Positions 59,963 to 64,000 of a stretch of DNA of 64,000 bases are shown one piece after another. Position numbers and translations under genes: made by a program. Numbering within the stretch: the stretch's first letter is position 1; the number at the start of each line of letters is the position of its first letter. The notes under the pieces are model-generated. The model was not told where the DNA came from. It did not search any database and saw only the letters and a list, made by a program, of their open reading frames with translations. Origin of the DNA: Pseudobacteriovorax antillogorgiicola (GTDB lineage Bacteria > Bdellovibrionota_B > Oligoflexia > Oligoflexales > RGVZ01); assembly GCA_945898195.1 (NCBI GenBank), contig CAMDHM010000013.1:1-64000 (forward strand). The letters are read 5' to 3'.

Positions 59963-61348
59963 ATGACACCTAACATGAAACAAATTCACGTGCCTCAAGG
60001 CAATTCAGCGACGGATGGCCATCGGGCTCGAACGTTCATTAAGAATTTACGGGTGCTGACTCCGGAAGGAACCGCCGGCCGCCCCAAATTTATTCACGCC
60101 GACTTGTTAATCGCGGGGAATCGCATCGAAGCTGTCTATGTTGATGGCAGTCAGTCCCAAAAAGAGTTCGCCTCAAACATGGACGCCGATCTCATTATCG
60201 ACGGCGCTGGTTATCTGGCAATCCCAGGCCTGATCAATGTGCACACCCATGCCGCCATGGGTTTTTTTCGTGGACTTGGTCATGGCCACACGAACATGAT
60301 CGAGAACTTTCTTTTTCCGGCAGAGAAAGCCCTAACCCCCGAACTACTCGAGCCCCTATCCTGGTCTTATCTGATCACCAGCCTGCGGGCCGGGGTGACT
60401 TGTATTGGCGATCATTACTACATGATTGACGGTGTTGGTCGGGCCCTAGAACGCCTCGGAATGCGCGGATTTATTGGCGAGACCATTGCCGATCTTGGCG
60501 GGGCCTTTCCTGGATGGGAGTCATGGACCAAGGCCCGGGACGCCATCCAATCATGGAACTTTTCCAACCGTATCCGACCCGTCGTGGCTCCCCACGCAGC
60601 CGACACCGTCTCGTCAAAAATGCTGCGCGATGCCGCCCAGTTCGCGCGAAAAAATGATCTGACGTTGCACATGCATTTAAGTCAGACGACCGGTGAATTG
60701 AAGCGCGTTCGTGAGCAAGATGGAATGACTCCCGTTCAAAAAGCCTTTGCGTGTGACGCCTTATGGGAACGTACCCTTGCCGTGCATATGGTCTCTGCGC
60801 GTGAGGCAGACTTTGCAGAGCTGCGAACATCCGGAGCAACGGCCGTCATTTGTCCGGCGTCACAAATTATTTACGAGCACCTGGCACCTCTGGAAAATAT
60901 TGCGGCGACAGGAGTCTATTGGGCAACGGCTACGGATTGTGCAGCCAGCAATGATGGTTCGGACTTGCTGAACGACTGCAAATGGATGGGTCTCCTTGCC
61001 CGCGATCGCAAGATCTCTCACGAGACATTTGAGCCGAGCGCATTGCTCGCAAGCGTGACGTCTACCCCCGCTCGGGCACTTGGCATGACGGGGCAGCTTG
61101 GCGTTCTGCAAGCCAAGTCCTTGGCTGACATTGTATTTCTTCGGGATGATATTTCGATGCGACCGGCTTTCGATGACGTGAGAAATCTGATTTACTCTGC
61201 CGGGTCGAGTGGCGTCGAACATGTGATGATCGATGGCCACTGGCGTCTTTGGCGCCGCGAGTTATGTTCTGTTGACGAACAACAGCTCACACTGGCTTTT
61301 GAACAAGCGGTCCAGGAAATCATGCGACGGACTGGCCTTAAACACTGA
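59963..61348 (+). CDS. Amidohydrolase (methylthioadenosine/adenosylhomocysteine deaminase-like)
   Basis: The 461-residue protein belongs to the metal-dependent amidohydrolase group. INVHTHAAMGFFRGLGHG matches the H-x-H and MF(R/L)-G motif; VAPHAADTVS and LHMHLSQTTGELK supply the next His and Glu residues; ATDCAASNDG matches the late Asp motif, although relatives often have GTDG. The later metal His appears as AVHMVS. Function may be deamination of adenosine derivatives, but substrate is uncertain. It is 13 bases after panP. Confidence 0.82.
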   Translation: MTPNMKQIHVPQGNSATDGHRARTFIKNLRVLTPEGTAGRPKFIHADLLIAGNRIEAVYVDGSQSQKEFASNMDADLIIDGAGYLAIPGLINVHTHAAMGFFRGLGHGHTNMIENFLFPAEKALTPELLEPLSWSYLITSLRAGVTCIGDHYYMIDGVGRALERLGMRGFIGETIADLGGAFPGWESWTKARDAIQSWNFSNRIRPVVAPHAADTVSSKMLRDAAQFARKNDLTLHMHLSQTTGELKRVREQDGMTPVQKAFACDALWERTLAVHMVSAREADFAELRTSGATAVICPASQIIYEHLAPLENIAATGVYWATATDCAASNDGSDLLNDCKWMGLLARDRKISHETFEPSALLASVTSTPARALGMTGQLGVLQAKSLADIVFLRDDISMRPAFDDVRNLIYSAGSSGVEHVMIDGHWRLWRRELCSVDEQQLTLAFEQAVQEIMRRTGLKH

Positions 61349-61356
61349 GAGCATCT

Positions 61357-61983
61357 ATGCAACTCATCGACATCTCGCCGGTTCTGAGTGAACTGACACC
61401 AGTATGGCCGGGCGATACGCCCCTTTCCCGGCAGTGGCTGACACGCCTTAAAAGCGGATCGAATATTGACCTTTCAACATTAAACACAACGGTGCACATC
61501 GGGGCTCATGCCGATGCGCCGAGCCATTACTCGGACGGTGGTCCGACGATCGACCAGGTTGACCTCGTTCCCTATCTTGGGCCATGCGTTGTGGTCGATG
61601 CTCGGGGCTGCGAACAAATTCAACCAGAGCATTTTGCGGCCGCAATCCAATCCGGGGCAAGGCGTCTGCTCTTCAAAACGCGAAAGCAGCGCGAGGGCTT
61701 GGTTTTTGAGACGGATTTCGCCTCGTTTTCGCCTGAATCCGTGGCCATCATGGGCGAAGCCGGTATCCTCTTGGCGGGGATCGACACCAGCTCGGTTGAT
61801 CCATTCCATTCAAAGGAACTTCCCGCCCACAAGGTTTTCGGGCAGTACAACATCAGGAACTTGGAGGGACTTGATCTTTTTCATGTTGAACCAGGTCAGT
61901 ATGAGTTAATTGCCCTTCCACTCAAACTTCAGGGCTTTGATGCTAGCCCCGTAAGGGCAATTCTCAGAAGGACCACTAAATGA
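61357..61983 (+). CDS. kynB: KynB-type cyclase/arylformamidase
   Basis: The 208-residue protein has the kynurenine formamidase/cyclase signature HIGAHADAPSHYSDGG (HxGTHxDxPxH with Gly-Ala in place of Gly-Thr) and LLAGIDTSSVDP, both typical. The family hydrolyses N-formylkynurenine or other cyclic amides using a zinc pair. Other tryptophan-degradation genes are not in the window, so the true substrate is unknown. It starts 8 bases after the amidohydrolase gene. Confidence 0.82.
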   Translation: MQLIDISPVLSELTPVWPGDTPLSRQWLTRLKSGSNIDLSTLNTTVHIGAHADAPSHYSDGGPTIDQVDLVPYLGPCVVVDARGCEQIQPEHFAAAIQSGARRLLFKTRKQREGLVFETDFASFSPESVAIMGEAGILLAGIDTSSVDPFHSKELPAHKVFGQYNIRNLEGLDLFHVEPGQYELIALPLKLQGFDASPVRAILRRTTK

Positions 61984-62630
61984 AAAAACGAATGAGTCTA
62001 CGATTGGGTCAACGAATGGACCAACGAATGGACCAACGAATGACCCCACGACTCGGCAAGGGCATTCTCACTACTATTGCGGCGGCAGCAATAGCCTTGG
62101 CCCTGCAGTGGACCAATAAGGGCCAAAGCCTTTCTGTCACCGACGTGACCACGGAAAAAACGGGACGTATGCCAGCATCGGTCAAACATTGCCACGATGG
62201 TGATACCTGCCGCATCGTCACAGAGCCTGGTCACATGTGGATGAATGTCCGTCTGGCTGGAATTGACGCTCCTGAAACCTCGAATCGTCACAATAAGAGC
62301 AAAGGCCAGCCAATGGGCGATGAGGCGACAGAATACGTCAATGGCATCCTTGCAGGTAAAACGGTCGAAATCGAGCAGGTGGACCTTGATGCCTATAACC
62401 GCCCCGTGGTGGTGATCTGGAACGACGGCAAAAACTTCAACCTAACGCTCGTGGAAAACGGCTTCGCAGAAGCCTACCGTGGAGCCGTCAAGCGCATTGA
62501 CCAAGGTGCTTACGTCCAGGCTGAAGCTGGAGCAAAATTAGCTAAAAAAGGTATTTGGAGCCTACCTGACACCATTCGGCAATCCCCGGCCGAATACCGC
62601 AAAGGGCTGCGGCAGCAAATCAAAAAATAG
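61980..62630 (+). CDS. Thermonuclease-like (SNase) protein with membrane anchor
   Basis: The 216-residue protein begins with a repeat-rich basic segment (QRMDQRMDQRM) encoded by a 12-base tandem repeat, then a membrane span (about 27-43, GILTTIAAAAIALALQW). The SNase domain follows: HDGDTCRIV, VRLAGIDAPETSN with the D-A-P-E metal residues, GDEATEYVNGILAG and DAYNRPVVVIW. It should be anchored and cleave nucleic acids in the periplasm. The ATG overlaps the KynB stop (ATGA), although the two functions seem unrelated. Confidence 0.88.
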   Translation: MKKRMSLRLGQRMDQRMDQRMTPRLGKGILTTIAAAAIALALQWTNKGQSLSVTDVTTEKTGRMPASVKHCHDGDTCRIVTEPGHMWMNVRLAGIDAPETSNRHNKSKGQPMGDEATEYVNGILAGKTVEIEQVDLDAYNRPVVVIWNDGKNFNLTLVENGFAEAYRGAVKRIDQGAYVQAEAGAKLAKKGIWSLPDTIRQSPAEYRKGLRQQIKK

Positions 62631-62726
62631 TGTCCTCACGAGGACTTACGCAGCACTTTCCTAAGGTCCTAAAGCCACGCCTGGGCATTCCGACTACAAA
62701 CTTAGCGGACAATTAAAGGGATTATA

Positions 62727-64000
62727 ATGCGGCATCTATCATACATCGTCGCGATGGTTTTTACTTTCGGCACTTCGGGTTGTGGCTCGACAGGCAAGGG
62801 TAAGGTTACAGCTATTGTCACGACCGGAAAACCGTCAGCGGTTCTCGATTCTGCAATTGATATTCAGCGTGTCGCTGAAATCGTTCCTGCTAATAGCAGC
62901 TATGCTAACAGCGTGACCTCTTCGAATCTGACCTTGGAAGGAACCTGCATCTCCGGTTCCGCCGCTGTTTCAATTTCGCTGATTTCAACCGATCTTAATC
63001 TTGTCCTCGCGTGTGACGAGTCCACCGGCGGCTTCTCCGGCGCGTTAGATATCAGCCACTTTCCAGACGGCACAATCACGCTGTCAATCGCATTCTTGAA
63101 GACCCTAACCACCACCGCCCCTGTTTACGTCGTGCAGCGAACCATCGTAAAAGATACGTCGGGGCTTGCGGTTTTTACCGTTCCTTCAGCATTCACCGCA
63201 TCCAGCGACGCTATTAGTCTCGATGCGGTTGAAGGTGCAGCATTTTACCGCGCAACCTTCACCCCTGTGACCGGTGGATCTGCCATTGGCCCGATTCAAT
63301 CCAGTAGCAACTCGATTCCCGTAACATCCCTTGCTATGTGGACGAGCTATACGGTTTCTGTCGTCGCATTGGATGCGGCCGGAAATATTTCTGCGGCGAG
63401 CAACACCGGGACTTTTACGAAGACCGCCACGGTCAGAGCTACCTTGAGCAGCAACCTACCGACTGGAGTTACTGCCGTTTCTTTTTATAAACTGACGGGG
63501 GAAAGCAGCTATTACTGTTCACCAGGATTTAATTACTGCAATCCAAACATGAATGTAACGGATGCCATAACCCTTGCCGGTCCCACTTTAATCAACGCCG
63601 GTCAGACAATTACGATCGGATCCAATTTGCTCGAAACCGACATGTACTACATCGCTCCCATCAACCCGGCAGGGATTGCATGCGAAGCCAGCGCTGCCTC
63701 CCCAGCCCTGTGGGCTTTTGTCACAGCCGATGTGACAATCGATATTATTTGTCATCTTGACCCGCCCGACCCGACCGCTTTTTCGGCAACGGTTGCCTCC
63801 AGCTCGCAGATCGACCTGTCATGGACTTCCGGGGGCGGCGGCACCAGGGGCTACCGGCTAGCATACCAGGCAGGTGTAGTTGCGCCAGCAGACTGCAGCT
63901 CAACTGGCACAGGGATCACGCTGATCGATGAAAACTACATCGACTTCATGATTGGGACGAGTACGCAAATCACTGGGCTCACGACGAACACTCAGTATTC
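62727..64000 (+). CDS. Lipoprotein with fibronectin-III-like domains (partial)
   Basis: An open frame of 424 codons starts at ATG 62727 and has no stop before the window edge. AAAGGG lies just upstream. The signal peptide ends in the lipobox GTSGCGS (Cys18), so it is a lipoprotein. Repeated beta-rich modules follow. One segment, WTSYTVSVVALDAAGNIS, resembles the end of an FN3 module; later DPPDPTAFSATVASSSQIDL and TSGGGGTRGYRLAY begin another, closed by ITGLTTNTQYS. Such proteins are commonly surface adhesins or polysaccharide-binding proteins. Function is unknown; the gene continues right of 64000. Confidence 0.82.
   Translation, partial: MRHLSYIVAMVFTFGTSGCGSTGKGKVTAIVTTGKPSAVLDSAIDIQRVAEIVPANSSYANSVTSSNLTLEGTCISGSAAVSISLISTDLNLVLACDESTGGFSGALDISHFPDGTITLSIAFLKTLTTTAPVYVVQRTIVKDTSGLAVFTVPSAFTASSDAISLDAVEGAAFYRATFTPVTGGSAIGPIQSSSNSIPVTSLAMWTSYTVSVVALDAAGNISAASNTGTFTKTATVRATLSSNLPTGVTAVSFYKLTGESSYYCSPGFNYCNPNMNVTDAITLAGPTLINAGQTITIGSNLLETDMYYIAPINPAGIACEASAASPALWAFVTADVTIDIICHLDPPDPTAFSATVASSSQIDLSWTSGGGGTRGYRLAYQAGVVAPADCSSTGTGITLIDENYIDFMIGTSTQITGLTTNTQY

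Overview
The window is a 64 kb chromosomal stretch from a Gram-negative, aerobic, heterotrophic bacterium. Evidence for a Gram-negative: an LPS heptose gene (hldE), two FadL/PorV-type outer-membrane barrels, at least eight Cys-Gly or Cys-Ser lipoproteins, and a fused SecDF. Evidence for aerobic growth: oxygen-dependent HemF and CcmF/CcmH cytochrome c maturation. The BirA-CoaX fusion, fused SecDF, many private lipoproteins and FHA proteins would fit a Bdellovibrionota/Oligoflexia-like or deltaproteobacteria-like lineage. That placement is inference from gene content only; no rRNA is present.

Region 1 to about 7.1 kb is accessory DNA. It holds the start of an IS3-type OrfA with an in-frame stop, two unrecognised proteins (one with a lysozyme-like C-terminus), a Dam-type methylase divergent from a PD-(D/E)XK-like endonuclease (a probable restriction-modification pair), a decayed transposase, an IS91-like remnant, and a DUF4143-type AAA ATPase bracketed by a perfect 17-bp direct repeat.

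Region 7.1 to 13.1 kb (minus strand) reads selU, selD, then three FHA-domain genes in a tight run. The second FHA protein joins a predicted periplasmic vWA-like part to a cytoplasmic FHA; the third joins a cytoplasmic FHA to a periplasmic lytic transglycosylase. This is the most unusual cluster in the window: it looks like a route from cytoplasmic phospho-signalling to cell-wall cleavage.

Region 13.3 to 26.7 kb is mostly envelope: lipoproteins, a monohaem cytochrome lipoprotein, glucokinase coupled to a SEC-C protein, hldE, and a plus-strand run of three lipoproteins (two are paralogues), two outer-membrane barrels and a TPR/EF-hand lipoprotein. From 26.7 to 31.9 kb come a pentapeptide protein, gapA, threonine aldolase, tRNA-Cys and an S1/P1-type nuclease/phospholipase. 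From 31.6 to 40.1 kb are the hemF-ccmF-ccmH-ccmI-like operon, a 34-residue lysine-rich protein gene and secDF.

Region 40.3 to 50.3 kb holds mtaB, a second DUF4143-type ATPase, a membrane glycosyltransferase interrupted by an in-frame stop, a spermidine-synthase-like gene, a nitroreductase, nadC-birA/coaX and a polyproline response regulator. Region 50.6 to 64 kb holds an RdgC-like gene, an ICMT-like methyltransferase, efp-accB-accC, an NlpC/P60 protein with a cysteine-rich insert, and a plus-strand run: VTT-domain/lipase fusion, PilZ-like protein, PanP-type decarboxylase, amidohydrolase, KynB-like hydrolase and nuclease. A fibronectin-III-like lipoprotein runs off the right edge. Metabolically, BirA charges AccB, AccC carboxylates it, PanP can supply beta-alanine for pantothenate and CoaX phosphorylates pantothenate, so biotin, fatty-acid and CoA functions are well represented. 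No CRISPR array, rRNA operon or complete insertion sequence was seen.
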